Assembly (NCBI GenBank): GCA_020630975.1
Contig: JAHDID010000052.1
Span: 1 to 40,688 of the forward strand
DNA from: Verrucomicrobiota bacterium
Lineage (GTDB): Bacteria; Verrucomicrobiota; Verrucomicrobiia; Verrucomicrobiales; DEV007
Direction: 5' to 3'
Length of the DNA: 40,688 bases
Positions 7,406-14,550 of the stretch are shown one piece after another (position 1 is the first letter of the stretch; every line of letters starts with the position of its first letter). The notes beneath the pieces are model-generated. The model saw only the letters and a list, made by a program, of their open reading frames with translations, was not told the origin of the DNA and did not search any database. The position numbers were made by a program, and so were the translations under genes.

Positions 7406-8314
7406 ATGGATACACCTCTCAACTATTTGTCAGACATGTCAGCCACTCCGACCTACTTCGACTCCCACATGCACACCGAGCTCTGCAAGCATGCGGTGGG
7501 GCATCCTGATGCATATGTGGCTCGTGGGGTGGAGCGGGGGCTGGCGGGGATCATCATCACCTGCCATAGCCCGATGCCCGATGGCTTTTCGAATGCGGTG
7601 CGCATGGCGCCAGAGCAGTTCGATGAGTATTGTCAGCTAGTCGCCGGGGCGGCGGCGGCTGCGCCGGATGGATTTGAGGTGCGGCTGGGCATGGAGAGCG
7701 ACTTTTTCCCCGGTATGGAGGGCTGGCTGGAGGAGCTACATAGTCGAGCGGATTTTGACTACATCTTAGGCTCGGTGCATTGGCACATACCTGAGTACCG
7801 AGCAGCCTTTTGGACAGGGGATAGGGATGCCTTCGTCGAGCAGTATTTCGATCATCTGGCAGAGTCTGCGGAGACGGGGTTGTTTGATTCTCTGGCTCAC
7901 CCCGATCTGGTGAAAAATGCCAACGCCGATGGCTGGAGCTTCGAGCGCTACCGCGGTGTGATAGAGGCCGCCCTGGATCGGATCGCCGCTACAGGTGTGG
8001 CGATGGAGATGAATACCTCTGGTCAGCACAAACTTTACCCCGAGATCAATCCCGGACCGACGATGCTCGGACTGATGTGTGAGCGCGGCATCCCGGTGGT
8101 GTTGGGCTCGGACTCCCACCGTCCGGGTAGAGTGGGGGAGAGCTTTGGTAAAGGACTGGGTAAGCTGCAGCGTGCAGGCTATACCACTGTCTCTGTGTAT
8201 AAAAAAAGGAAGCGCAGCGAGATAGCCATCGCCGAGGCGTTGGCTTCGCTGCGCGGGGAGGACGGACCCGATGCTGAGCCCGAGTTGCCACCGTTGCCGG
8301 TGACTACTCGTTGA
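7406..8314 (+). CDS. PHP-family histidinol-phosphatase
   Basis: Predicted 302 residues from the ATG at 7406; a TTG at 7391 and an ATG at 7436 are alternatives, the last giving MSATPTYFDSHMH and also plausible. The PHP metal ligands are easy to see: DSHMHTE (HxH) at the start, ITCHSP, the glutamate of GMESDFFPG, LGSVHWH, LAHPDLVK, and a terminal VLGSDSHRP. Length and order match HisJ/HisK histidinol-phosphatases, which hydrolyse L-histidinol phosphate in histidine synthesis. No other his genes are present here, so a different phosphoester substrate is possible. It ends ten bases before the convergent gene's stop, giving overlapping 3' ends. The C-terminal tail is proline-rich and poorly conserved. 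Confidence 0.85.
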   Translation: MDTPLNYLSDMSATPTYFDSHMHTELCKHAVGHPDAYVARGVERGLAGIIITCHSPMPDGFSNAVRMAPEQFDEYCQLVAGAAAAAPDGFEVRLGMESDFFPGMEGWLEELHSRADFDYILGSVHWHIPEYRAAFWTGDRDAFVEQYFDHLAESAETGLFDSLAHPDLVKNANADGWSFERYRGVIEAALDRIAATGVAMEMNTSGQHKLYPEINPGPTMLGLMCERGIPVVLGSDSHRPGRVGESFGKGLGKLQRAGYTTVSVYKKRKRSEIAIAEALASLRGEDGPDAEPELPPLPVTTR

Positions 8315-9062
8315 TAGTCGCGTTGATCTCGCCGATCTCTCTGGCTAGCTCGGAGATACGTGCGACCTCGTCGGCGTAGCCATTTTCATCATTCTGTAGG
8401 TAATACTCATCACGACGGATCTGACAGGCGACCATCTCGCGGCGCATGTCGAGCAGCTGGCTGCGAAGTGCGGCGTGTGGATCGGTCACTTCATCAGCGC
8501 TGGCAGTGACTTCCATCTCGGTCGTCTTGGCAAACTCTGGCATGCGGTGCGCACGGATCTGATCCGCCTCCATAGCGATCTGGGACATAGGATCATTGGC
8601 CGTCTCGATACCGAGATAGGCGACGACCATAGGTGTGCAGAAGTAGGAAGCAAAAGCGGTGCATAGGCAGATGACCGATATGGCCAGGATCTGTAGAGGC
8701 ACACTCATCCAGGCGCGTGCACCTGCTGGCTGGTCTTCGGCAAAGAGAGCCTCGGCCTCGACCTCGGCAGGAAGATTTTCGACCAACTTATTCTCCAACA
8801 GCCAGTAGAGGAAGGTCCACACATCATCGGCGTCGAATGCATCACCGTGCTTGGATTTGACCTGCTTCACGTGCTCGACAAAAGGCTGACTGCCATCGAG
8901 ACAAAGCATGAGACGATACTGCCACGGCTCGATGATAGTAGCTGGCAAGCGATCTGGGATAGACGCTTGGATAGTACCAGCTGTATTAGTGAAAGAGATA
9001 CCTCGACGTAGCTTCAGGGGCTGAGGTAGGAAAGTCTGTGGGTCGTGTGTCCAAGATTTCAT
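8304..9062 (-). CDS. Single-pass membrane protein with PqqD-like N-terminal domain
   Basis: Predicted 252 residues. The frame remains open to 9467, but that extension overlaps the subtilase gene; the ATG at 9062, after an AT-rich leader, gives a sensible MKSWTHDPQTF start. Residues about 40-100 (RLMLCLDGSQPFVEHVKQV then DVWTFLYWLLENKLV) look like a PqqD/winged-helix domain, as found at the front of some M50 peptidases and HlyD-like adaptors of this phylum. A membrane helix lies at about 125-150, and the C-terminal 90 residues form a probable extracytoplasmic coiled coil. The protein resembles an adaptor truncated before its lipoyl/barrel domains. Its 3' end overlaps that of the PHP gene. Function unknown; likely linked to the neighbouring subtilase/GAF genes. 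Confidence 0.6.
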   Translation of the reverse strand: MKSWTHDPQTFLPQPLKLRRGISFTNTAGTIQASIPDRLPATIIEPWQYRLMLCLDGSQPFVEHVKQVKSKHGDAFDADDVWTFLYWLLENKLVENLPAEVEAEALFAEDQPAGARAWMSVPLQILAISVICLCTAFASYFCTPMVVAYLGIETANDPMSQIAMEADQIRAHRMPEFAKTTEMEVTASADEVTDPHAALRSQLLDMRREMVACQIRRDEYYLQNDENGYADEVARISELAREIGEINATINE

Positions 9063-9178
9063 GTTTGTTATCGGAATTATAATAATTTTAATACCTAAAC
9101 AATTAGGGGCAACAAATATTTTAAAAATATAAACTAAATTTTTAAAATTTCCCCTGCTTTTTCCGAGGACACCCTGAT
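9063..9178 (-). promoter_or_regulatory. AT-rich leader/promoter region
   Basis: About 115 bases of very AT-rich DNA separate the subtilase stop from the next ATG on the same strand. On the minus strand TTGTTG, 16 bases and TATTAA form a possible -35/-10 pair. ATTATAATAATT (9076-9087) recurs in inverse orientation at 11728-11739. The exact promoter is uncertain. Confidence 0.35.
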
Positions 9179-9964
9179 TTATAGCGGGTCTCGCTCGATC
9201 GGGGTCGCGATATTGGCCAGCAGGGGCTTGATGGCTGCTGGCTCTAGCTCTGGATATTGCGACAGGATTCTGGCGATTTTCCCAGCGACGCGAGGTGCGG
9301 CAAAGCTGCTGCCGGTCTCGACTTTGGATGTGCCATTGATCCATGGCACCTTGATACGCTCGCCTTTGGCCATGAATGAGATCATGCGCCCGGGCTGAAA
9401 GAAAAGCTCGTCTGGGTCGCAGTCGATCGCTCGCACCCCATGGACACTGGGGAAGTAGGCCGGCCACTCGCGTATGCCAGACTCTAGATTGCTACAGGCG
9501 GCCACGATCTGCACGCCATTGAGGTAGGCCAGGTCGACCCACTCTTTGTATTCCATGACGTATTTGGGCAGCCCTCTGCAGCCGAAGCTGCAGTTGATGA
9601 TGTGGTAGCCTTTGGAGATAGCCAGGTAGACCGCCTCGGCTATGACGAAACCTCGGGATCGATTCTGGGTATCCAGTGCTCGAAAACTGCCGACCTGCAC
9701 GCCGGGTGCTTCATCGAGTAGGACGCTAGTCACAGCAGTGCCGTGCCCGTAGGCATCGGTGCCGTTGCCCTCTTCGAAGACGATATTCATCCCATCGCAG
9801 GATACCACGACATCGTCGGCGAGCTCTAGGCCTGCCAATGCTGGGTGAGCCGCCTCGACTCCTGAGTCGATGATGGCTACTTTCACGCCCTCGCCGGTGC
9901 CGGTAGCTAGTGCCTGCCGAGCCTCATCTAGCGTGGGCCATCTGGTATCAGGTTTAGCACTCAT
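9179..9964 (-). CDS. Subtilisin-like (S8) serine peptidase, cytoplasmic type
   Basis: Predicted 261 residues, a bare subtilase catalytic domain without signal peptide or obvious propeptide. The catalytic triad is complete: Asp33 in VAIIDSGVEAAH, His74 in YGHGTAV and Ser220 in TGSSFAAPRVAG (GSS instead of the usual GTS). Asn159 in VAACSNL occupies the oxyanion-hole position. About 20 residues precede the first catalytic strand, a short lead. Lack of a secretion signal implies an intracellular target, as in maturation peptidases of peptide-modification clusters or in regulatory proteolysis. It overlaps the end of the GAF gene by 11 bases, so the two are translationally coupled. Assignment to the family is firm; the substrate is unknown. 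Confidence 0.88.
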   Translation of the reverse strand: MSAKPDTRWPTLDEARQALATGTGEGVKVAIIDSGVEAAHPALAGLELADDVVVSCDGMNIVFEEGNGTDAYGHGTAVTSVLLDEAPGVQVGSFRALDTQNRSRGFVIAEAVYLAISKGYHIINCSFGCRGLPKYVMEYKEWVDLAYLNGVQIVAACSNLESGIREWPAYFPSVHGVRAIDCDPDELFFQPGRMISFMAKGERIKVPWINGTSKVETGSSFAAPRVAGKIARILSQYPELEPAAIKPLLANIATPIERDPL

Positions 9965-10556
9965 CGAAGCCTAGTGCGACCGATAGCAGTTTGCCATTGA
10001 GGAGGCGCTCGACATGGTTGCCGGCTTTGAGCATCTGCTCGATGTCGGCGCTCTCGAAGCCGCCCATTTCATCGGCGTCTTTCTCCTGTAACTGGACACA
10101 GGAGATCACACCGCGTAGCCCAAAGGCGAAGTAGAAGGGGATAGCCACCATGGCGTGGGTACTTTTGTGGATCTGGCGATCTAGCGTGTCGTCGTGCGCT
10201 GCGGTCTCTGTGCCGATCTCATTTTCGCAGTAGGGCTGCTGCTGGCAGTAGACCATGGATACGATACCACTGCCGATCGGTTGCTCGAATCCGACGATCT
10301 CTTTGGCATCGGGGCCAGAGTTGAGCACGGCTGTGAGCTGCTGGCCGCTAGCGTCGGATAGCCACACTGTGCCCTCCGAGCCGCCGATGTGCTCAAAGGT
10401 CTGGGTGAGGACATCCAGACACGCATGATCCAGCAGACTGGCGATATCGGTAGGCCTGCTGGATGCGATCCAAGACTCGATGTGGCTCTCCACATCGGTC
10501 CCGTATTGGGAGAAACTTGAGTTCTTTAGGAAATTCAGACGATTCCGTGGCTTCAT
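9954..10556 (-). CDS. GAF-domain protein
   Basis: Predicted 200 residues, soluble. Residues about 25-190 form one GAF domain: DHACLDVLTQTF helix, GTVWLSDASGQQLTAVLNSG strands, IGSGIVSMVYCQQQ (the IG-GI-S--- turn before the helix), HAMVAIPFYF, GVISCVQLQ, and a terminal helix at DIEQMLKAG. GAF domains bind small ligands or act as redox/dimerisation modules. No output domain is fused, so the protein may regulate its neighbour directly. The start overlaps the preceding stop as ATGA, and the end overlaps the subtilase start by 11 bases, which indicates coupled translation of a three-gene operon. Cysteines in the putative ligand region (PYCENE, ISCVQ) are visible, but no cofactor can be inferred. 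Confidence 0.8.
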   Translation of the reverse strand: MKPRNRLNFLKNSSFSQYGTDVESHIESWIASSRPTDIASLLDHACLDVLTQTFEHIGGSEGTVWLSDASGQQLTAVLNSGPDAKEIVGFEQPIGSGIVSMVYCQQQPYCENEIGTETAAHDDTLDRQIHKSTHAMVAIPFYFAFGLRGVISCVQLQEKDADEMGGFESADIEQMLKAGNHVERLLNGKLLSVALGFDEC

Positions 10557-10777
10557 GACTGGCGACTTTTGATCGCCGCGACCAGATCGTGTAGAGCTTG
10601 TTCGTTTTCTATCAGAGTGGGGAGCAGAGACTCTCTGTCTTTGGCACTCAGGCTACCTGAAACGAAGCGTTTGATTAGATCTAGCTGCTCATCCGTCACT
10701 GGTAGCGACTCATGGCCGATCACTTCAGGTCCCATCTCTTCGAGAAATTGATTCAGTAAGGCAAATTCGTTTTCCAT
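10553..10777 (-). CDS. Small acidic helical protein, first gene of the GAF/subtilase operon
   Basis: Predicted 74 residues, mostly helical and acidic, without cysteines or membrane segments. The central part, LIKRFVSGSLSAKDRESLLPTL, resembles the short helical segments of zinc-less anti-sigma-like or adaptor proteins (a SGxLSxxxRexL pattern), but the match is generic. Its stop overlaps the GAF start (ATGA), so it is co-translated with the sensor and peptidase. It could be a regulator, adaptor or substrate of the subtilase; a precursor peptide role is possible but not supported by any core-like sequence. The reading frame is supported by the tight overlap. Confidence 0.6.
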   Translation of the reverse strand: MENEFALLNQFLEEMGPEVIGHESLPVTDEQLDLIKRFVSGSLSAKDRESLLPTLIENEQALHDLVAAIKSRQS

Positions 10778-10869
10778 TTCTTAGTTTGTCACTGGTTTTT
10801 GGTATGCCAATCTGACGGGCGCTCAGGAATGTTATGCAGGTTTTGTAGAAAAAAACTCGTTTTTCCTTT

Positions 10870-10896
10870 TTGACAGGATTTCTCACATTCTAAATT
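10870..10896 (+). promoter_or_regulatory. Putative sigma-70-type promoter
   Basis: TTGACA (10870-10875), 15 bases, then TAAATT (10891-10896), 17 bases before the ATG at 10913. The -35 box is perfect; the spacer is two bases short of ideal. Confidence 0.45.
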
Positions 10897-10912
10897 CGCT
10901 AAGCTAGACGTC

Positions 10913-11557
10913 ATGAACCCACCTACTTCGCCACCACCCGTCCACCAGCCCTATGCTCAGTCGAATTGGCCGCTCACCTTCGGCATTTTGGGCCTGCTGC
11001 TCAGTGTGGTGGGCTTTATCGGGGCCGCCTATCAGGCGCTGATGTGTTTTGCTATGGGGCAGTCTCATACCAGGTTGACTACTAGTGTGACATCTGGAGG
11101 CACGACGACGACCGCTGGTGTGGATGAAGCTGTCACGGAGGAGTTTATGGCACTTTTTGCCGATGTAGCGGCGAAGAAGATCTACGTGGAGGGCGGATTG
11201 TGCCTGTTGGCAGTCATTTTATTCGTGGGATCGATACTGCTGATGTGCCGCTATCGGATCGCCCGTCCCATCATGACGGCCTGGGCCTACGCTAAGATCG
11301 GTGTGGGGCTACTGGCTGTCTACTTCACTCAAAAGTTGTACCTAGGGATGATGAGTATGACAGAGGAGATGGCTGGCACTGTATCAGGAGCGGCAGGGAT
11401 GGGCCCTCTGTTTCCCGAAAAACTAACAGGGACGATCAGCGTGGTGATTATATTGCTGGGTGCGATTTGGGTTTCGCTGTATCCGGTGCTGCTTTTGATC
11501 TGGATGGGCAAGGAAAGCAGCAGGCTCGATATGCAGAATGGCTATGGCTGGAAGTAG
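10913..11557 (+). CDS. Four-helix integral membrane protein, unknown function
   Basis: Predicted 214 residues. A proline-rich cytoplasmic start is followed by four membrane helices near residues 20-45, 92-112, 122-142 and 172-198. A Thr/Gly-rich loop (about 50-75) separates helices one and two, and a Gly/Met-rich loop precedes helix four. The arrangement matches small verrucomicrobial membrane proteins without assigned function. It is monocistronic, divergent from the GAF/subtilase operon across a 135-base gap with a good -35 box, and is followed by a strong hairpin. It does not carry the AT-rich leader typical of the island genes, so it may be unrelated to them. Confidence 0.65.
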   Translation: MNPPTSPPPVHQPYAQSNWPLTFGILGLLLSVVGFIGAAYQALMCFAMGQSHTRLTTSVTSGGTTTTAGVDEAVTEEFMALFADVAAKKIYVEGGLCLLAVILFVGSILLMCRYRIARPIMTAWAYAKIGVGLLAVYFTQKLYLGMMSMTEEMAGTVSGAAGMGPLFPEKLTGTISVVIILLGAIWVSLYPVLLLIWMGKESSRLDMQNGYGWK

Positions 11558-11601
11558 CCGCGCTGAGAGAGTGCGTGAGCGCGCCTTTTAGAAAAGAGAA
11601 A

Positions 11602-11633
11602 AGCGGCGTCGGACCCTAAAGTCCGGCGCCGCT
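11602..11633. terminator. Bidirectional hairpin terminator
   Basis: Arms 11602-11614 and 11621-11633 are 13 bases with one G-T type mismatch and a 6-base loop. A T-rich tract follows on the minus strand; on the plus strand there is none. It lies in the gap between convergent genes. Confidence 0.65.
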
Positions 11634-11769
11634 CTCGTTACCCCTCAACACAAAAATAGCAAATCAATGCTATGGGAGACCATACTCCAGATTTTCGTCA
11701 GTTTCAAATAATTTTTATAAAAACCATAATTATTATAATCCAGGCGGGGTATCGTCTCCAAAAAGGAAA

Positions 11770-11793
11770 AGGCCACCAGATCAGTGGTGGCCT
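11770..11793 (-). terminator. Rho-independent terminator
   Basis: Perfect 9-bp arms AGGCCACCA (11770-11778) and TGGTGGCCT (11785-11793) with a 6-base loop. On the minus strand the stem is followed by TTTCCTTTTTGG, as expected for termination of the RodZ-like gene ending at 11884. Confidence 0.75.
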
Positions 11794-11883
11794 CACGTTC
11801 CGACAGCGATGAAGCGCTGTACGGAGTCTATCCTGTAGCCTGCTACAGATAGGATGAAAATAAAAAGGAACAGCTAGTAGAGT

Positions 11884-12465
11884 CTACTCCGGCTTCAGGC
11901 CGACTGGGATCGGGCTTTGCACCGGCGAATCGCCTTTCTTGGAAGCGGATTTTACGATATCAGTCTGCCCTGCAGTCTGGATCTCGGTCACCACTTTCGC
12001 GGGAACCTCAGGCTGACCTGCTACAGGTAGGCCTGTGTTTCTGAGATCCGCTTTCGAGCCGAGATAGTAGAAACCTCCCAGAAGCGTCACTAGAGCGACC
12101 AGCGATCCGGATAGAAAGATGGGCGTGCCATTGCGATCTGCCGCCTTTCGGTAGCGTGGAGTGGCTAGCGAGACATCACTGGTCTCTAGGCTCTCTTTGA
12201 TCTGAGATTTGGCCACACCAGTCCGTGTCGATGAATATCCCTCTATCTTCAGAGCATCGACTTGATGCCGCACGTCCATTCCGAGGAAAGAGCCATACTT
12301 TTTGATAAAGCTCTTAGCCAGGGTAGGGCTACCGAAGACCGAATAATCATCAGTCTCCAGGCAGTTCAAGATACGAGCGTGGATTCGTGAGTGGTGACTC
12401 ACATATTCTAAGCTCCATCCGCGCTCCTTACGGACAGATTTTAACTGTGTTCCTATTGAGTTCAT
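11884..12465 (-). CDS. RodZ-like HTH single-pass membrane protein
   Basis: Predicted 193 residues. The N-terminus (IGTQLKSVRKERGWSLEYVS through ILNCLETDDYSVF) is a helix-turn-helix of the HTH_25/RodZ type, including the family's FIKKYGSFLGMD stretch near residue 54. A membrane helix follows near residues 115-136, then a short Pro/Gly-rich extracytoplasmic tail ending PIPVGLKPE. RodZ proteins link MreB to the membrane, but this one lacks the usual C-terminal beta domain and is much shorter, so it may instead act as a membrane-anchored regulator. The exported tail shares the PIPVxL motif with two other island proteins. It is preceded by a plausible promoter and followed by a rho-independent terminator. 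Confidence 0.75.
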   Translation of the reverse strand: MNSIGTQLKSVRKERGWSLEYVSHHSRIHARILNCLETDDYSVFGSPTLAKSFIKKYGSFLGMDVRHQVDALKIEGYSSTRTGVAKSQIKESLETSDVSLATPRYRKAADRNGTPIFLSGSLVALVTLLGGFYYLGSKADLRNTGLPVAGQPEVPAKVVTEIQTAGQTDIVKSASKKGDSPVQSPIPVGLKPE

Positions 12466-12556
12466 TCGTGTTTCGGGTGCCAGCGGGCCAGTTGCTCAAA
12501 TCGAGTCGTGACACGACCGGTCTGAGAAAAAGGGGGGCATATCCCTGCTGACTATA

Positions 12557-12585
12557 AATTTAGGACATCCGGCAAAAGCGGTCAA
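12557..12585 (-). promoter_or_regulatory. Putative sigma-70-type promoter of the RodZ-like gene
   Basis: On the minus strand TTGACC (12585-12580), a 17-base spacer, then TAAATT (12562-12557). It sits about 90 bases upstream of the ATG at 12465 and downstream of an AT-rich segment. Spacing is ideal and each box is close to consensus. Confidence 0.5.
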
Positions 12586-12618
12586 TCAAAATTATGAAAT
12601 TTATATAAAATATAAAAA

Positions 12619-13995
12619 TTATATGACTACCACGTTTGCCTTTTTAAGCACTCGGGTGACCTCGCCATTCTCGTAGACATAGCCAGGGCGTAGGGTTTCG
12701 AGGACGGTAGCGGACTGATCAGTCTCCTGTTCGGCAACTTGTTTCAGGGCTTTTCTTTTGAGTTTGCCGTCTTCGAGAGCCTCGATGTCGATGAGTTGCA
12801 CCTTGTTGCGGTCGTCTGTGTTGAGACGGTTGCCAGGATTTACCTCAAAGATCTGCACGGAGTGATCCAGGAGTAGATCGACAAAGCTCTCACGGATTTC
12901 CAGAATGTGTTGTTTGATACCTGGGGCCAGCAGTAGTTTTGGATTCTGGCTGGCCAGCAGGTCGTCGATGAGATCCATCCGATTGACGATCTCGCCACAC
13001 ATACGGCGCTCGGTTTCCTCTGAGATAGGGAGATTGTCCCACTCGTTTGTGTATGAATTTTTGCGGCTGATGGAGCCTTTCTTGAAACTGCCAATCGAAG
13101 TTTTCAGCTCGCTTTCGGTCTTCTTCAGTTTCGCGACATTTTTCTTAGCCTCAGCCAGTTCCTCGCGAACAGCTGTGGTTTCCTTATCCAGCTTCTCTTT
13201 CTCGGCTGCCAGTTTGGCGGTCTCTTGAGTGATAGAAGATTTGCTAGACCATAGATCGACCAGTTCATTCTGGAGGTCCTCGATCTGCTTCTCGACGTCT
13301 GCCTTCTTGCTAGTGTTTGCGTCAGATTGGTTGACAGTTGTCTCAGCTTTTTCAGCCTTTGCTAGGTCGCGACGAGCTTCGTCGAGATTTCTTCTCATCT
13401 CGGCTAGCTCAAAGACCATGTCAGCTTTCTCGGCTTCGGTGGATTCCAAAGCTGCGATTAGTCTTTTATTCTCGAGTGTGAGAGCGGCATCTGCCTCGGG
13501 CTGAGCGGGCTTGACTTCGGCTTCGCGGTTGCTCTCCAGTTCGTTGCTCAATTGATTGAGATCCTTATCCTTGATGTCCAAGGAGGGCGGCATGGCGTGA
13601 GCGCTCTTGTTAGTAGCGGTATCAGCCTTTGCTTTCATCTTGCTGGCAGGGGCTTTCTGCATGAGTAGCTCGCCCATACCTAGACCTGAGTCCGAGTCCG
13701 CATCGGTCGTGTTCAGGACACAGACTTGGTCGCCAAAGCGAAGTTCGTCGCCCTCTACGATGCGCATTTTGCCTTTTACCTGCTCTCCATTCAGGAATGT
13801 CCCGTGGCTGGAGTAGCAGTCGGTGACGTAGAATTCTCCATTCACACCTTGTACGATTTCGGCGTGGTACGCAGAGATGCTGTCGTCATCGAGTTGGATG
13901 TCGTTGCCTGCCCGGCTACCTATGGTAGTGCGACCATCAGTTAGCTGAACAGCCTGTTTATTCTGCTGCTCACTTGGTATCTGTAGTTGTAGCAT
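12619..13995 (-). CDS. FHA-domain coiled-coil protein with a GrpE-like C-terminus
   Basis: Predicted 458 residues, soluble. An FHA domain occupies residues about 1-95, with the phosphopeptide-binding GSR (26-28), SAYHAEI (41-47) and SSHGTFLNG (62-70) motifs; it should bind phosphothreonine. A long charged coiled coil runs from about 140 to 300. The last 130 residues recall GrpE: a MDLIDDLLASQ helix, then LAPGIKQHILEIRESFVDLL, DHSVQIFEVNPGNRLNTDD (compare the GV..ie..G..FDP region), and a terminal VLETLRPGYV plus RVLKKANVVVI that mirrors GrpE's VLRPA.V.V strand. The order helix, coiled coil, beta end also fits GrpE. This is a possible phospho-controlled nucleotide-exchange-factor relative; no Hsp70 is present in the window. 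The leader has an inverted repeat near the start. Confidence 0.75.
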   Translation of the reverse strand: MLQLQIPSEQQNKQAVQLTDGRTTIGSRAGNDIQLDDDSISAYHAEIVQGVNGEFYVTDCYSSHGTFLNGEQVKGKMRIVEGDELRFGDQVCVLNTTDADSDSGLGMGELLMQKAPASKMKAKADTATNKSAHAMPPSLDIKDKDLNQLSNELESNREAEVKPAQPEADAALTLENKRLIAALESTEAEKADMVFELAEMRRNLDEARRDLAKAEKAETTVNQSDANTSKKADVEKQIEDLQNELVDLWSSKSSITQETAKLAAEKEKLDKETTAVREELAEAKKNVAKLKKTESELKTSIGSFKKGSISRKNSYTNEWDNLPISEETERRMCGEIVNRMDLIDDLLASQNPKLLLAPGIKQHILEIRESFVDLLLDHSVQIFEVNPGNRLNTDDRNKVQLIDIEALEDGKLKRKALKQVAEQETDQSATVLETLRPGYVYENGEVTRVLKKANVVVI

Positions 13996-13998
13996 AGT

Positions 13999-14058
13999 CC
14001 CGTTTTATTTCGTGTTTCAAATGTTTCATGAGCTCCGCTAGGAGTGTGGTAAAACGGG
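13999..14058 (-). promoter_or_regulatory. Inverted repeat in the FHA gene leader
   Basis: CCCGTTTTA (13999-14007) and TAAAACGGG (14050-14058) are perfect 9-bp complements 42 bases apart, just upstream of the ATG at 13995. In the transcript they could pair and occlude the start region, or the two half-sites could bind a protein. Confidence 0.4.
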
Positions 14059-14131
14059 GATTTTACTTTGGCAGGCAGGCCAGTTGTGTTTCGTTTACTT
14101 ACACGTGTCAGCGAGGTCAGAAGGTAGAGTT

Positions 14132-14419
14132 TTATTTAGTGTCGTGTTGGTTTGTGTGTAGCAGGCTGGTTAGGCACTTGATCAGTTTTCTTGGAATTTG
14201 ATTCAACGTTAGGGTGGCGTTGGGCTTCCAAAGACTGAGTGCCTGTAGATAAGAATGGGCGTTAGAAATGACAGCGCTGAGGGTAGGGACCCCAGAGTTT
14301 TTGTCATTGCCAACCTCCGGTGAGAACCACTTAAGCAAGCTGCTCAAGGCGAAACAGAAGATCATCAAAAAGAATGATCCTGTCGCTATCAGCCAGAGTG
14401 TCTCGGTAGAGGTGTCCAT
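14132..14419 (-). CDS. Small single-pass membrane protein
   Basis: Predicted 95 residues with one membrane helix at about residues 8-29, followed by a soluble basic tail with no recognisable domain. It has one of the few clear Shine-Dalgarno sequences in the window (GGAG eight bases before the ATG), which supports it as a real gene. It lies divergent from the PstS-OmpA gene across an AT-rich region and upstream of the FHA gene on the same strand, 136 bases away. Role unknown; probably part of the same island. Confidence 0.55.
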   Translation of the reverse strand: MDTSTETLWLIATGSFFLMIFCFALSSLLKWFSPEVGNDKNSGVPTLSAVISNAHSYLQALSLWKPNATLTLNQIPRKLIKCLTSLLHTNQHDTK

Positions 14420-14482
14420 TATGTTTCTCCATAAACAATAAAGTAAGTTTTAATAAAAACAAAGCAAAACCTTCGTGATGCC

Positions 14483-14510
14483 TAGACTTTTTTAAAAATC
14501 AGGCTATAAT
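14483..14510 (+). promoter_or_regulatory. Putative promoter of the PstS-OmpA gene
   Basis: TAGACT (14483-14488), 16 bases, then a perfect TATAAT (14505-14510), 40 bases before the ATG at 14551. It lies in an AT-rich divergent intergenic region. Confidence 0.5.
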
Positions 14511-14550
14511 ATTATCAAAATTACAAAAATAATTGAAATTTAAATTCGTG

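Larger units (their letters stand above)
11558..11883. other. Gene-free gap between convergent genes
   Basis: This 326-base gap lies between a plus-strand gene and a minus-strand gene. Besides the two terminator-like hairpins listed separately, it holds ATAGCA/TGCTAT (11656-11673, 6-base loop), an AT-rich block (about 11704-11740) and a near-palindrome CTGTAGC/GCTACAG (11833-11848). No open frame of convincing quality is present. A small RNA is possible but unsupported. Confidence 0.5.

Noticed and set aside
9063-9467. N-terminal extension of the PqqD-like protein to 9467
   Set aside because: It overlaps the subtilase gene in another frame and its composition is Arg-rich shadow sequence.
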